Of a DNA stretch of 64,000 nucleotides, positions 49,728-58,244 are shown one piece after another (the stretch's first letter is position 1; every line of letters starts with the position of its first letter). The position numbers were made by a program, and so were the translations under genes. The stretch is taken from NCBI RefSeq assembly GCF_001886735.1, contig NZ_CP018076.1, positions 1,674,001-1,738,000 on the forward strand. Direction: 5' to 3'. This DNA is from Sulfitobacter alexandrii. Its GTDB lineage: Bacteria > Pseudomonadota > Alphaproteobacteria > Rhodobacterales > Rhodobacteraceae. The notes below the pieces were generated by a model. It saw only the letters and a program-made list of their open reading frames with translations. It was not told the DNA's origin and searched no databases.

Positions 49728-50504
49728 CTACATTGAGCTGATGATGTTCTCGCTCATGCGCCCCGCCAACTCTCGGGCTGCATCGCCTTGGCGGCTCCAA
49801 TCGTCCGTGACCTCGCCAAGATAAGCCCGGCGCGCATGATCGAGTGCCATAGCATCCAAGTCAGACAATCGCGGAATCGCCCATTCGGCGGCAGAATCCT
49901 TCGTGATGAACCTCCCCGTGCTCGCCGTGTGCCACATCCGCGCAAGCGTCAGCAGGACATTCCGCTCGTCCCCGCGCAATCCATTCAACAAGTCCGGAAG
50001 TGCATCGCGCATGGCTTGATTGACATGCTCTGTCGAAACGTCCGTCAGAAGTTCGCTCCTCGGCGGTCCGAACAACGGAATGGCCTCCTGATGGGCCTGT
50101 GCGATAACCAGAGAATATTCAGGATCTCGTTCAGGCATCGGCGTCTCACCGGCCTCGAAAGCCTCCCTCAGCCACTCTCCATAAACGAACTCCGCTCGCG
50201 CCGGGTAGTCACCGCGGCTGAGCTCGGCTTGGCAAAACACCATCACTTCAAGGCAGCGGGCGCCCCCCGGCACGGCAGGATGGCGTCCGGAAAGATGCAG
50301 CAAGTCCAGCAACAGCCCGTTGCGCTGGCTCTCGGTCAGCTCGGACTGAACCACGGCCAGAAGATCAATGTCGCTCTGTGGCCGGAGACCGCCGGATACG
50401 GCCGATCCATGCAGATATACACCAAGCAGCGTGTCGCCGAGACGGCGGTGCAAGATCAGCACAGCCGACTGTATCTGTTCTGTCTGATGGAGTGCCACCT
50501 GCAT
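49728..50504 (-). CDS. AadA-like aminoglycoside nucleotidyltransferase (ANT(3'')/(9) family)
   Basis: 258 residues, the normal length. The nucleotidyltransferase motif G-S-x-x-x-G-x-x-x-x-S-D-x-D is present as YLHGSAVSGGLRPQSDIDLL near residue 30, exactly as in AadA. The C-terminal DUF4111-like domain follows (RDALPDLLNGLRGDERNVLL, then LARMWHTASTGRFITKDSAA). AadA enzymes adenylate streptomycin and spectinomycin; environmental homologues may have other acceptors. No attC site or integron integrase is visible around it. It is transcribed towards the secreted-protein gene. Confidence 0.85.
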   Translation of the reverse strand: MQVALHQTEQIQSAVLILHRRLGDTLLGVYLHGSAVSGGLRPQSDIDLLAVVQSELTESQRNGLLLDLLHLSGRHPAVPGGARCLEVMVFCQAELSRGDYPARAEFVYGEWLREAFEAGETPMPERDPEYSLVIAQAHQEAIPLFGPPRSELLTDVSTEHVNQAMRDALPDLLNGLRGDERNVLLTLARMWHTASTGRFITKDSAAEWAIPRLSDLDAMALDHARRAYLGEVTDDWSRQGDAARELAGRMSENIISSM

Positions 50505-50766
50505 GATGGTTTTCTAACGTGCATAGCTCATTATCGGAAGGCAGCTTTGTCCGCATAGCCGACGTAGATGGCTGATCCCCCGCGAAGGGCCGCTCTCCGC
50601 CCTCACAAGCTGCTTTTCTGTTTCGGAAACCTCGACACCTCGAGCGCTCCGTTCACCTATTCTGGAAACGAAAGCGACATAACTCTACCCAAATCCCTTC
50701 GAAACGATCCCCGCTCCCATGCGTTGCCCGTCGTGTGCAACCATGCGAACGAAGGAACGCGACGAC

Positions 50767-51381
50767 ATGCTCGACTGGATCGCCAGCAACTCCGGCACGC
50801 TGCAGGTGGCCATCAGCCTGTTCACGGCGGTGGTCTGGCTGGCCTACCTCCATATCCTCTGGATGAACTTCCGGCGGCAGCGGCAGGCCGTGATCCTGAT
50901 CAACCGCTCCATCGCGCAGGATGAGAACGCCCATTGCTTCGTCACCAACATGGGTGCGGAGCCGATCTACCTGATGGAGGTGATGGCCAAGGTCGTCACG
51001 GAGGACAAGGCCTACACCGTGAAGGTTACCGAGCGCGAGGAAGTCGCCCTGGACAAGGTCGATAATCCGTTGACCCGCACCAACCAAGGGCCGATCAAAA
51101 GCGGTGAGTTCATCGACATCGGATCGTTCCTGGACCTGCTGCACCGGGCCGATGCGCGCATTGGCTCAGAGGGGCTGTTCGACAGCGTGCGGGAGATGGA
51201 GCTGACGGTGGCCGCGGTCGACGGTCACGCCCCGCACATCGTCGCGGCGCGACGCAAGTTCACCGCGGACTGGAAGGATGGCAAGCCGTACTTCGTGCCC
51301 GAGCAGGTGATGACGGACCAGATCCGCCACTTTTTCCGCCGGCGCAAGATCACTTCGCTGCTGGAAGAGCAGATCGAGTGA
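50767..51381 (+). CDS. Membrane-anchored hypothetical protein
   Basis: 204 residues from ATG 50767 (AAGGAA upstream; an ATG at 50743 is the alternative). One N-terminal transmembrane helix (LQVAISLFTAVVWLAYLHIL) is followed by a cytosolic beta-rich domain (AVILINRSIAQDENAHCFVT, NMGAEPIYLMEVMAKVV) and a basic end (IRHFFRRRKITSLLEEQ). Proteins with this form are common and uncharacterised in Rhodobacteraceae. The gene is monocistronic and its surroundings give no hint. The 262-bp spacer before it has no clear feature. Confidence 0.7.
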   Translation: MLDWIASNSGTLQVAISLFTAVVWLAYLHILWMNFRRQRQAVILINRSIAQDENAHCFVTNMGAEPIYLMEVMAKVVTEDKAYTVKVTEREEVALDKVDNPLTRTNQGPIKSGEFIDIGSFLDLLHRADARIGSEGLFDSVREMELTVAAVDGHAPHIVAARRKFTADWKDGKPYFVPEQVMTDQIRHFFRRRKITSLLEEQIE

Positions 51382-51416
51382 TGGTGCCAAGTCCTGTGCT
51401 TCGCGCGATCTTCAGA

Positions 51417-51608
51417 TCAGCACACCTTCGGGCGCGCGGCGTCCTTCAGCATGGCCGACAACCGGTCAAGCTTCTCGGCCTGGTCATGCAATGATTTCGA
51501 AATGTCAGGATTGAGGCCTTCGCGTTGCACCAGTCGCGCAGCGCTCAAAAGGGCTGTGGCTGAATCTACCAATTCGCCGGAAATCGCGCTCAGCTTTTTT
51601 ATCGGCAT
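51417..51608 (-). CDS. Small hypothetical helical protein
   Basis: 63 residues. The start ATG at 51608 follows an excellent AGGAGG. The sequence (MPIKKLSAISGELVDSATAL, LSAARLVQREGLNPDISKSL, LDRLSAMLKDAARPKVC) is fully helical. The strong ribosome-binding site is the main evidence that it is translated. No family known. Confidence 0.7.
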   Translation of the reverse strand: MPIKKLSAISGELVDSATALLSAARLVQREGLNPDISKSLHDQAEKLDRLSAMLKDAARPKVC

Positions 51609-51760
51609 GGGAACCTCCTCTTCATGCTTTGCACGTGAAGATTGTAAAGCAGCGGCGCACCGTCTGTCAAAAACCGCCATCTTTGTTCGGCAGTGCACCG
51701 CCACATTGACGGTCTCAGGACAGGGTAGGGAAGGCGGCACCTTTCTGGACGCCGGTGCAT

Positions 51761-51795
51761 AAAAATGGCCACCTGTCGGGAGATAACAGGTGGCC
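51761..51795 (-). terminator. Terminator of the fasciclin gene
   Basis: Perfect 10-bp stem GGCCACCTGT (51767-51776) / ACAGGTGGCC (51786-51795) with a 9-nt loop, followed on the minus strand by A-TTTTT (51761-51766). It is 31 bp past the fasciclin stop. Confidence 0.88.
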
Positions 51796-51826
51796 CAAGG
51801 TACTCAACCTGGTTTGCCAAGTAGCC

Positions 51827-52372
51827 TTATTGCTTCGGCAGCAGCACGCGGTCGATCACGTGGATCACGCCGTTCGACTGCTTGACGTCGGCCTGGGTGA
51901 CCGTTGCGACCCGGCCGTTCTCGTCGGTCAGGGTGATGTTGTCGCCGTCCATCATGGCCTGCAGCGTGCAGCCGCCGACCGTCTCGACCGGGTGGTTGCC
52001 GTCGTCATCCGCGATCATGCCGGCGATGGCCGATGACATGGCGTCGGCTGCGACGACGTGGCAGGTCAGGATTTGGGCCAGCTGGTCCTTCGCTCCGGGC
52101 TGCATCAGCGCCTCGAGCGATTCCTGCTTGATCATGCCGAAGGCCTCATCGGTCGGGGCGAAGACCGTGAAAGGGCCGGGACCGGACAGCGTGTCCACCA
52201 GCTCCGCCTGCTTGACGGCCGCGACCAGCGTCGTGTGGATGGGAGAGTTCACGGCATTCTCCACGATGTTCTTCTCGGGGAACATCTCGGCCCCGCCCAC
52301 CATCGGGTTTTGGGCCGAAGCCATGGTTGCGGTTGCGGCCAGCGCGGCGCCCATCATCGTCTTGCGGATCAT
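51827..52372 (-). CDS. Secreted fasciclin-domain protein
   Basis: 181 residues with a signal peptide (MIRKTMMGAALAATATMASA-Q). The fasciclin (FAS1) domain covers residues 45-180: HTTLVAAVKQAELVDTLSGP, the H1-box GPFTVFAPTDEAFGMI, LTCHVVAADAMS, and the terminal VKQSNGVIHVIDRVLLP H2-box. FAS1 proteins are periplasmic or surface-located and mediate adhesion; single-domain bacterial forms are common in marine Alphaproteobacteria. It has its own terminator. Expression regulation is not evident. Confidence 0.93.
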   Translation of the reverse strand: MIRKTMMGAALAATATMASAQNPMVGGAEMFPEKNIVENAVNSPIHTTLVAAVKQAELVDTLSGPGPFTVFAPTDEAFGMIKQESLEALMQPGAKDQLAQILTCHVVAADAMSSAIAGMIADDDGNHPVETVGGCTLQAMMDGDNITLTDENGRVATVTQADVKQSNGVIHVIDRVLLPKQ

Positions 52373-52590
52373 GTTTTTCCTCCAAAGTTGTGCAGGGCGT
52401 CATTGCCCTGTTGCCAGTAGCTACGGAGGGACGTCCCGCGAAGTTTCAAAGATATTCCGGCCGGGGAGGGCAGGCACACGCCCTGGGCAGGTTTGCGCCG
52501 GCTTTCCGGAAAGCTTTCTTCGGCCGCGCATTGTAAATCGCCCCGCAGCGCTTACCTCGGCTGAAATGTCAGCGCCTTGAGGAGGACCAC

Positions 52591-52839
52591 ATGCAGTGCC
52601 CAGTCGACGGAGAGACCCTCGTGATCACCGACCGCAGCGGGGTCGAGATCGACTACTGCCCGAAATGCAGGGGCGTCTGGCTGGACCGGGGCGAGCTCGA
52701 CAAGATCATCGATCGGGCGGCGCCGGCTGCTGCGGCACCCCGGTACGAGCGCGCGGATTACGATGACCGCGACTACGACGATCGCCGCCCGCACAAGAAG
52801 AAGCGGAGCTCCTTCCTCGGCGAGCTGTTCGACTTCTGA
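52591..52839 (+). CDS. TFIIB-type zinc-ribbon protein
   Basis: 82 residues. The zinc-binding part MQCPVDGETLVITDRSGVEI then DYCPKCRGVWLDRGELDKII is the standard zf-TFIIB arrangement (C-x-V-D-G...C-P-K-C-x-G-x-W-L-D-x-G-E), with three of the four cysteines in this form. A low-complexity D/Y/R region (YDDRDYDDRRPHKKKRSSFL) ends in LGELFDF. Family members are often paired with stress genes; role unknown. AGGAGG lies before the ATG, and the stop overlaps the next gene. Confidence 0.88.
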   Translation: MQCPVDGETLVITDRSGVEIDYCPKCRGVWLDRGELDKIIDRAAPAAAAPRYERADYDDRDYDDRRPHKKKRSSFLGELFDF

Positions 52840-53312
52840 TGGCCAGGTCCATCCGGGGGCGCTCCCGCTTCGTGGCGCCGTTGTTCATGCTGTGCGCCAC
52901 GATCATGGTCACCCCCCACGGGGCGGTATCGCAGGAGCAGGGAGATCCCGACCAGCTTCGCATGCTTGGACAGTGCAAGGGCTGCCTGTTCGAAGAGATC
53001 GACCTGTCTGAACGTCGGATGACCGGCATCGATGTCCGCGAGACCACGTTCCGGAACGTGGACTTTACAAATGCCGGCCTGGGGATCTCGATCTTCGACA
53101 ACGCCGTGCTCGAGAACGTGTCGTTCAACGGCGCGGATCTCTCCGGTGCCAGCTTTTCCGACGCGCAGCTGACCAACGTGACCTTCGAGGGCGCGGACCT
53201 GCGGGCCGCCGTGTTCGAGGGCGTCCGCCTGGTCGGCACTGACCTTCAGGCCGGCATTCTGTGCAACACGCAGATGCCTGACGACATGATGGACAACTCG
53301 GACTGTAATTGA
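52839..53312 (+). CDS. Secreted pentapeptide-repeat protein
   Basis: 157 residues. A signal-like N-terminus (RFVAPLFMLCATIMVTPHGA-VSQ) is followed by about 18 pentapeptide repeats of the form A(D/N)LxX: NADFTNAGL, NVSFNGADLSGASFSDAQL, NVTFEGADLRAAVFEGVRL. C-terminal and N-terminal cysteine pairs (CKGC near residue 45, CNTQ and CN at the end) might form disulfides. Pentapeptide proteins form a right-handed beta-helix; some mimic DNA, but a periplasmic one would have another role. It overlaps the zinc-ribbon gene by one base. Confidence 0.85.
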   Translation: MARSIRGRSRFVAPLFMLCATIMVTPHGAVSQEQGDPDQLRMLGQCKGCLFEEIDLSERRMTGIDVRETTFRNVDFTNAGLGISIFDNAVLENVSFNGADLSGASFSDAQLTNVTFEGADLRAAVFEGVRLVGTDLQAGILCNTQMPDDMMDNSDCN

Positions 53313-53512
53313 GAATGGCCGGTGCCGATTAATTTTGACCGCCATTGGGAATGTCGCGTGGCAGGCGTCGCGCGGGCTTTCCCACTTGCGATGAGTTCCT
53401 TGCCAATCGGAGACCGCAGTAAGAGGCTGGTGTAAGTGACGGTCCAGACTCGTAATCTCGGAAATATTGTGCGACCAGTCACCCGCGACATTTTCTGTAA
53501 GCGGGATTGGGT

Positions 53513-54589
53513 ATGGGCGAAGAATCTGAAGGTACTGTAGACCGAATCGTCGTGAAGGACATTAGCTATCAGCCACATCGTGGACTGGTGCTCTTCGGCG
53601 CCGCCAAGGAAAGCGCCCAACTTGGCCGGCACGGAGACGAGTTTTCAGTAACTTTGCACTACCAAAACAAAGCCGTTCCTGCCCGCGCGCAAGTGTTCGG
53701 TGAAGGTGAAGTGCTGGATGGCAAAGATGGCAAAGGTGTTGAGATCGTCGTGCCCTTGACTGAAGCCGCCGACGGCCCCTTGTGTTCGGTGATTTGTGAC
53801 CTCCCTGAGTGGCTCAGCCTTTCGCCTGAAGCACAGGCATTTCTTTCCGACATTTTCCCAACTGACAACAAGGCCTATGAGGCGGTCTTTCTTAGAAAAA
53901 TCCATCGCTACGGTGATGAGGCGCTACAGTACTTTGTCGCGCGCCAGCTTTCAGAAAGCTTTACCGGTATGCGTGCGTATCGCGTCGGTGCAGCCGTGGT
54001 GATGACTTACAAATCCATCGAGCTCAATGACACCGATCTTCAGAAGGAAGCGCTGGACCATGTAAAGATGCAGTTATCTCATGTCGGCGAGTGTGAGATC
54101 ACAAACCATCCGCGAACCAATCGTGAGCATCTCGAAGTCTCTCTTCTTTGCGCACAATGGCATTTGGAGTTGTCGCTTCGGCGGTACGATGAGTTTTTTT
54201 CGACCCTCGAAAGGTGCCGATCCGTTGCTGAAGGCATAACAAATTTCTTTACGCCAGCATATAACCTGTCGATGGCGCTATTGATCTACTGTGCTTTGCT
54301 AGCCCGGCGGGGAGACGTTGAAAAAGCTAGCGAAGTGGCCGACGAGGGCATGAGAATATTCAAGAGTGCTGTCGCGTCTGCTACCCAGCAGCTTACCTTG
54401 TTTCAAGAGCTTCGGATATCGCACCGCAATGTGCACCTTATGCTGTGCACGACGAAGCCAGACAAGCGTGCCGATGCAGATTTCAATCTCTACGTTCAAT
54501 GCAGTTTGCGAGTAACGGGAGACGCAGTTGAGCGACTGAAGAAGGCGGCGTTTGACATCTATCCTGTACAGGAAGCTGGTCGTTCCTGA
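53513..54589 (+). CDS. Hypothetical protein at the head of the glycan-like cluster
   Basis: 358 residues from ATG 53513. The N-terminal third is beta-rich and acidic (GRHGDEFSVTLHYQNKAVPA, EIVVPLTEAADGPLCSVICD), the centre starts DLPEWLSLSPEAQAFLSDIF, and the rest is helical with repeat-like character (HLELSLRRYDEFFSTLERCR, ALLARRGDVEKASEVADEGM), reminiscent of TPR-like folds. No family recognised. It is 75 bp upstream of the first GSCFA gene and shares its lower-GC composition, so it likely belongs to the same transferred block. The role cannot be inferred. Confidence 0.7.
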   Translation: MGEESEGTVDRIVVKDISYQPHRGLVLFGAAKESAQLGRHGDEFSVTLHYQNKAVPARAQVFGEGEVLDGKDGKGVEIVVPLTEAADGPLCSVICDLPEWLSLSPEAQAFLSDIFPTDNKAYEAVFLRKIHRYGDEALQYFVARQLSESFTGMRAYRVGAAVVMTYKSIELNDTDLQKEALDHVKMQLSHVGECEITNHPRTNREHLEVSLLCAQWHLELSLRRYDEFFSTLERCRSVAEGITNFFTPAYNLSMALLIYCALLARRGDVEKASEVADEGMRIFKSAVASATQQLTLFQELRISHRNVHLMLCTTKPDKRADADFNLYVQCSLRVTGDAVERLKKAAFDIYPVQEAGRS

Positions 54590-54664
54590 AGATCGAGTTG
54601 TGTTTCTTCCTAGAGGTTTGATTCGGACACCATCCGGCCCAGACGAGAATGCGAGGTACTGTTG

Positions 54665-55768
54665 ATGACCCATCCCTATAGCGATCTTCCTGCGCCGGCG
54701 TTCTGGCGGACTGCCGTCTCCGAGCGCAATCCTTTGGAGACGTCCGATCTGTGGTCGCCAAAGAATGCTCTCCTGCCTTCTGACAGCGTTGTAACTTTTG
54801 GATCGTGCTTCGCGCAGCACATTAGCCGCGCTTTGAGGAAAAACGGATTTTCTTGGCTCGATTGCGAACCCGGTCCCAACTTCGCGTCAGAGAAGCTAAG
54901 GAGTCGTTTCAACTACGGTGTATTCTCGGCTCGGACGGGGAACATCTACTCTGCAAAAGCATTGCTACAGTGGGTGAAGTGGTCACTCGGCCATGAACTA
55001 GTGCCTAGCGAGGTTTGGGAGCGGGATGGCCGATTTTTTGATCCGTTTCGACCGGCAATTGAACCGAATGGCTTCGCCTCTCCTGATGAAGTGCAGGCCT
55101 CCAGAAACCAGACTCTCAAGGCATTTCGGAAAGCCCTGACCGACTCTGATCTGTTTGTCTTCACCTTGGGTCTTACGGAAAGCTGGGAGAACGCACAGCG
55201 AGGATTTACCTACGCCACATGTCCTGGGACAAATGCTGGTACATTCGATCCGCAAGCACACGTCTTCCGGAACTATAGCTACACCGATGTGCACAGCCAT
55301 CTCCAAGAAGCATTGAACCTCATGAGAGATGTAAATCCAAGCGTTCGCATTCTGCTGACAGTTTCACCGGTGCCGCTTACCGCTACAGCAGCCGGGAAAC
55401 ACGTGGTCGTGTCTACGACATACTCAAAGTCCGTCTTGCGAGCGGTGGCTGGCGCAGTGTCGGACAGTTGGGGGGCCGTCGACTACTTCCCGTCATATGA
55501 GATAATAACAGCGCCCAGCTTTCGCGGAATGTTTTATGATCCGAACATGCGTACCGTTTCCGGTCGGGGCGTGGACTTCGTTATGAGCCATTTCATGTCG
55601 GGCATTTCTGAGCACTCTTCGGGCGATGTGTCCAAAGATGGCGGAACATCAACGCCGCCCGCGCCTGTTGAAAAGGTAGCTGCTTCGGCTTCGGTACCTG
55701 AAGCCGAAGCGGAGCTCGACGATATCAAGTGCGAGGAAGAGATCCTCGAAGCGTTCGCTCGCAAATGA
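54665..55768 (+). CDS. GSCFA-domain protein (copy 1)
   Basis: 367 residues from ATG 54665. The name-giving motif is VTFGSCFAQHISRALRKNGF near residue 45, and other family blocks follow: FNYGVFSARTGNIYSAKALL, LFVFTLGLTESWENAQRGF, LLTVSPVPLTATAAG, VDYFPSYEIITAPSFRGMF. GSCFA proteins belong to the SGNH-hydrolase superfamily and are uncharacterised; the G-S-C/x-x-x-H arrangement suggests an esterase or acyltransferase. The last 60 residues are a Ser/Pro/Glu-rich tail. A paralogue with the same blocks is at 59907-60989 on the other strand. The next gene is an SGNH-type protein. Confidence 0.9.
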   Translation: MTHPYSDLPAPAFWRTAVSERNPLETSDLWSPKNALLPSDSVVTFGSCFAQHISRALRKNGFSWLDCEPGPNFASEKLRSRFNYGVFSARTGNIYSAKALLQWVKWSLGHELVPSEVWERDGRFFDPFRPAIEPNGFASPDEVQASRNQTLKAFRKALTDSDLFVFTLGLTESWENAQRGFTYATCPGTNAGTFDPQAHVFRNYSYTDVHSHLQEALNLMRDVNPSVRILLTVSPVPLTATAAGKHVVVSTTYSKSVLRAVAGAVSDSWGAVDYFPSYEIITAPSFRGMFYDPNMRTVSGRGVDFVMSHFMSGISEHSSGDVSKDGGTSTPPAPVEKVAASASVPEAEAELDDIKCEEEILEAFARK

Positions 55769-55790
55769 ACTTCTCGGAGATCTAAACCGA

Positions 55791-56561
55791 ATGCCCAAAA
55801 TCTGTATCATTGGTAACAGCCATCTTGGTGCTCTTGCACAATCAGAAAGTGGAATGAAAGCTTTTGGAACGGCAGGTTACGATGTCGTCTACTGGGGTGC
55901 GGCAGGTAGGCTCTTTGACCAGATCAAATATTCAGATGGGAAGTTGATTTCCCCAGCGCCGGAGCGGTCCAAGATCATTTCTTCGGGAAGGTATGGGCAC
56001 CTGCCGCTTTCCGATTTTGATGCCATAATATTTTACGGAATGGCTGTTAGGCTCTCCGGTATAGCCGCGCAAATCACAGGTCGACTGAAAACTATTCAAA
56101 CGCTGTCCAAATCATTCGTTGACGAGACATTGGCAGAACAGATCGCAGTGTGGTGGGATCATCGTTTGGGGCGCGAGTTGATGAAAGTCGTTACGGATGC
56201 AGCGCCTTCAAAGAAATTTATCTTCACCACCGATCCACTAGTCGCGGAAAACCCGCAGTACCTTGACAAAGTGAAAGACAATCTCTTGCTAAGGAGGGTC
56301 CTGGACGAACTTTATGCTCACTGCTCGCATTGGTGTGAAGAGCATGGAATCTCCTTTTACCGGCAGAGCAACGCGACACTGGCGGCCAACGGCGTCACGA
56401 CCGACTTCGATTTCAACACGAACTCGGTCAAGATGGAGGCTGGCAAGCCGCATCCCGAGGACGATTTCGTGCACATGAACAGCCGCTATGGCGATGTCGT
56501 GCTGGCAGATCTTCTCGCGCTGTTGGAAGCGGACCGTTCGGCGGCACGCGCTGCGGGCTGA
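55791..56561 (+). CDS. SGNH-hydrolase-like protein (copy 1)
   Basis: 256 residues, 22 bp after the GSCFA gene. It begins with KICIIGNSHLGALAQSESGM, in which the N-S-H replaces the G-D-S of the GDSL box, and ends with the D-x-x-H pair in PEDDFVHMNSRYGDVVLADL. The centre carries DFDAIIFYGMAVRLSGIAAQ. This is an SGNH-type fold with the catalytic Ser and Asp/His in place. A similar protein (MSHTACIARA near the start; DPTHANRKYGDLVL near the end) is encoded at 60994 beside the second GSCFA gene. They may act as pairs on glycans. Substrate unknown. Confidence 0.75.
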   Translation: MPKICIIGNSHLGALAQSESGMKAFGTAGYDVVYWGAAGRLFDQIKYSDGKLISPAPERSKIISSGRYGHLPLSDFDAIIFYGMAVRLSGIAAQITGRLKTIQTLSKSFVDETLAEQIAVWWDHRLGRELMKVVTDAAPSKKFIFTTDPLVAENPQYLDKVKDNLLLRRVLDELYAHCSHWCEEHGISFYRQSNATLAANGVTTDFDFNTNSVKMEAGKPHPEDDFVHMNSRYGDVVLADLLALLEADRSAARAAG

Positions 56562-56625
56562 CACTGTCCGTTGCAGCGCAGTGCGTTAGACGGTAAGCGA
56601 CGTTCAGAAAACTATAGAGGTCCAG

Positions 56626-58236
56626 ATGTCGGACATTAAGATTTTAGACTGCACATTTCGGGACGGCGGTTATTACAACGATTGGGATTTCTCCACGCCA
56701 CTGATCAATCGCTACCTCGAGGCGATGAAGGCGGCGCAGGTCGATATCGTCGAACTGGGCTTCCGCTTTGTCAAAAACTCCGGCTTCAAGGGGCCTTGTG
56801 CCTATGCGACGGACGATTTCATCCGTTCGCTCACCATTCCGGACGGATTGGAAGTCGGCGTGATGCTGAATGGCGGTGATCTGTTGACCGACTTGGGCCT
56901 GGTGCCGACGCTTGAACGTCTGTTTCCCGAGAAGGCGGACACCACACCCGTAAGCCTGGTCCGTTTTGCGTGTCATTTTCGTGAGTTCGAACAGGTTCTT
57001 CCGGCTGTCACTTGGCTGTCGGAGCGTGGCTACAAAGTCGGCTTCAATCTCATGCAGATCACGGAGCGGACGGAAGAGGAAGTGCGTCACTACGCCCGCA
57101 CCTCCAAGGATTGGCCGATCGAAGCGCTCTACTTCGCTGACAGCATGGGCAGCATGTCCCCTGCGGACGTCGGCCGCATCATCGGATGGATGCGCAAGGA
57201 GTGGGATGGTCCAATCGGTGTCCACACGCATGACAACATGGGTCAGGCGCTCGCGAACACGATGCGCGCGGTTTCGGACGGGGCGACCTGGCTGGATGCG
57301 ACCGTGACAGGCATGGGGCGGGGGCCGGGCAACGCCCGGACCGAGGAGCTGGTGATCGAAGCCGAAGCGCTTAGAAATCGGCCGGCCAATTTCGTTCCGC
57401 TGATGAGCCTGATCCGGGAGACATTCCAGCCGATGAAGACCCACTATGGCTGGGGCACCAATCCTTACTACTATCTCTCTGGAAAATACGGCATCCATCC
57501 GACCTACATTCAGGAAATGATGGGGGACGCTCGGTACAGCGACGAGGACATTCTCGCCGTGATCGATTTCCTCCGGCACGAGGGCGGCTCGAAATTCAGT
57601 TCGGAGCGGCTGAGCGGCGCGCGCACCTTCTATCGCGGCGAGGCACAGGGCGCCTGGTCGCCCAAAGAGGTTATGGAAGGCCGAGATGTCCTTGTTCTTG
57701 GCACGGGGCCCGGTGTCGCGGCGCACCGCGCTGCGTTGGAGGATTATATCCGTCGGACGAAGCCTTTGGTTCTGTCCTTGAATACTCAATCGGCGATCGA
57801 CTCTGATCTGATCGACATGCGGGTCGCCTGCCACCCCGTGCGCCTGATGGCTGACTACGAGCTGCACACTAGCCTGCCGCAGCCGCTGATCACACCTTTT
57901 TCCATGCTTCCCGAAGATCTGAGAAAGAACCTGCAGGACAAGGAAGTGCTTGATTTCGGCCTCACCGTGACTCCGGGCAGTTTCCGTTTTCAGGACACCC
58001 AATGCGAGGTCCCGGCACCGCTCGTGCTTGCCTACTCCCTCGCGATCGCTACGAGCGGCGGCGCCCGGCGCATTCTGATGGCCGGGTTCGACGGCTACCC
58101 CGCTGGTGACCGTCGCAACGACGAGACGGCGGAAATACTTTCGGCCTACAAGGCGCATACAGCAGACGTGATGTTGTCGTTGACGCCCACACGTCATGCC
58201 ATCGCGACCGCCAGCCTTTACGGCTACCTGGAGTAA
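56626..58236 (+). CDS. HMGL-like (DRE-TIM) aldolase fused to a Rossmann-like C-terminal domain
   Basis: 536 residues. Residues 4-290 form the DRE-TIM/HMG-CoA lyase-like aldolase: LDCTFRDGGYYNDWDF, the metal/substrate set in VELGFRFVKNSG, FADSMGSMSPADVGRIIGWM, and GVHTHDNMGQALANTMRAVS near residue 202 carrying the metal-binding His-x-His. Relatives cleave or form C-C bonds with pyruvate (4-hydroxy-2-oxovalerate aldolase). The C-terminal 190 residues have a Rossmann-like VLVLGTGPGVAAHRAALEDY near residue 357 and may be a DUF115-like domain. It lies nine bases before the CMP-sugar synthetase gene, so it probably makes the alpha-keto acid sugar that is then activated. Confidence 0.82.
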   Translation: MSDIKILDCTFRDGGYYNDWDFSTPLINRYLEAMKAAQVDIVELGFRFVKNSGFKGPCAYATDDFIRSLTIPDGLEVGVMLNGGDLLTDLGLVPTLERLFPEKADTTPVSLVRFACHFREFEQVLPAVTWLSERGYKVGFNLMQITERTEEEVRHYARTSKDWPIEALYFADSMGSMSPADVGRIIGWMRKEWDGPIGVHTHDNMGQALANTMRAVSDGATWLDATVTGMGRGPGNARTEELVIEAEALRNRPANFVPLMSLIRETFQPMKTHYGWGTNPYYYLSGKYGIHPTYIQEMMGDARYSDEDILAVIDFLRHEGGSKFSSERLSGARTFYRGEAQGAWSPKEVMEGRDVLVLGTGPGVAAHRAALEDYIRRTKPLVLSLNTQSAIDSDLIDMRVACHPVRLMADYELHTSLPQPLITPFSMLPEDLRKNLQDKEVLDFGLTVTPGSFRFQDTQCEVPAPLVLAYSLAIATSGGARRILMAGFDGYPAGDRRNDETAEILSAYKAHTADVMLSLTPTRHAIATASLYGYLE

Positions 58237-58244
58237 GGCGCGCC

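Noticed and set aside
56644..58197. 517-codon minus-strand frame opposite the aldolase
   Set aside because: Shadow frame rich in His/Arg; the aldolase motifs are unambiguous.
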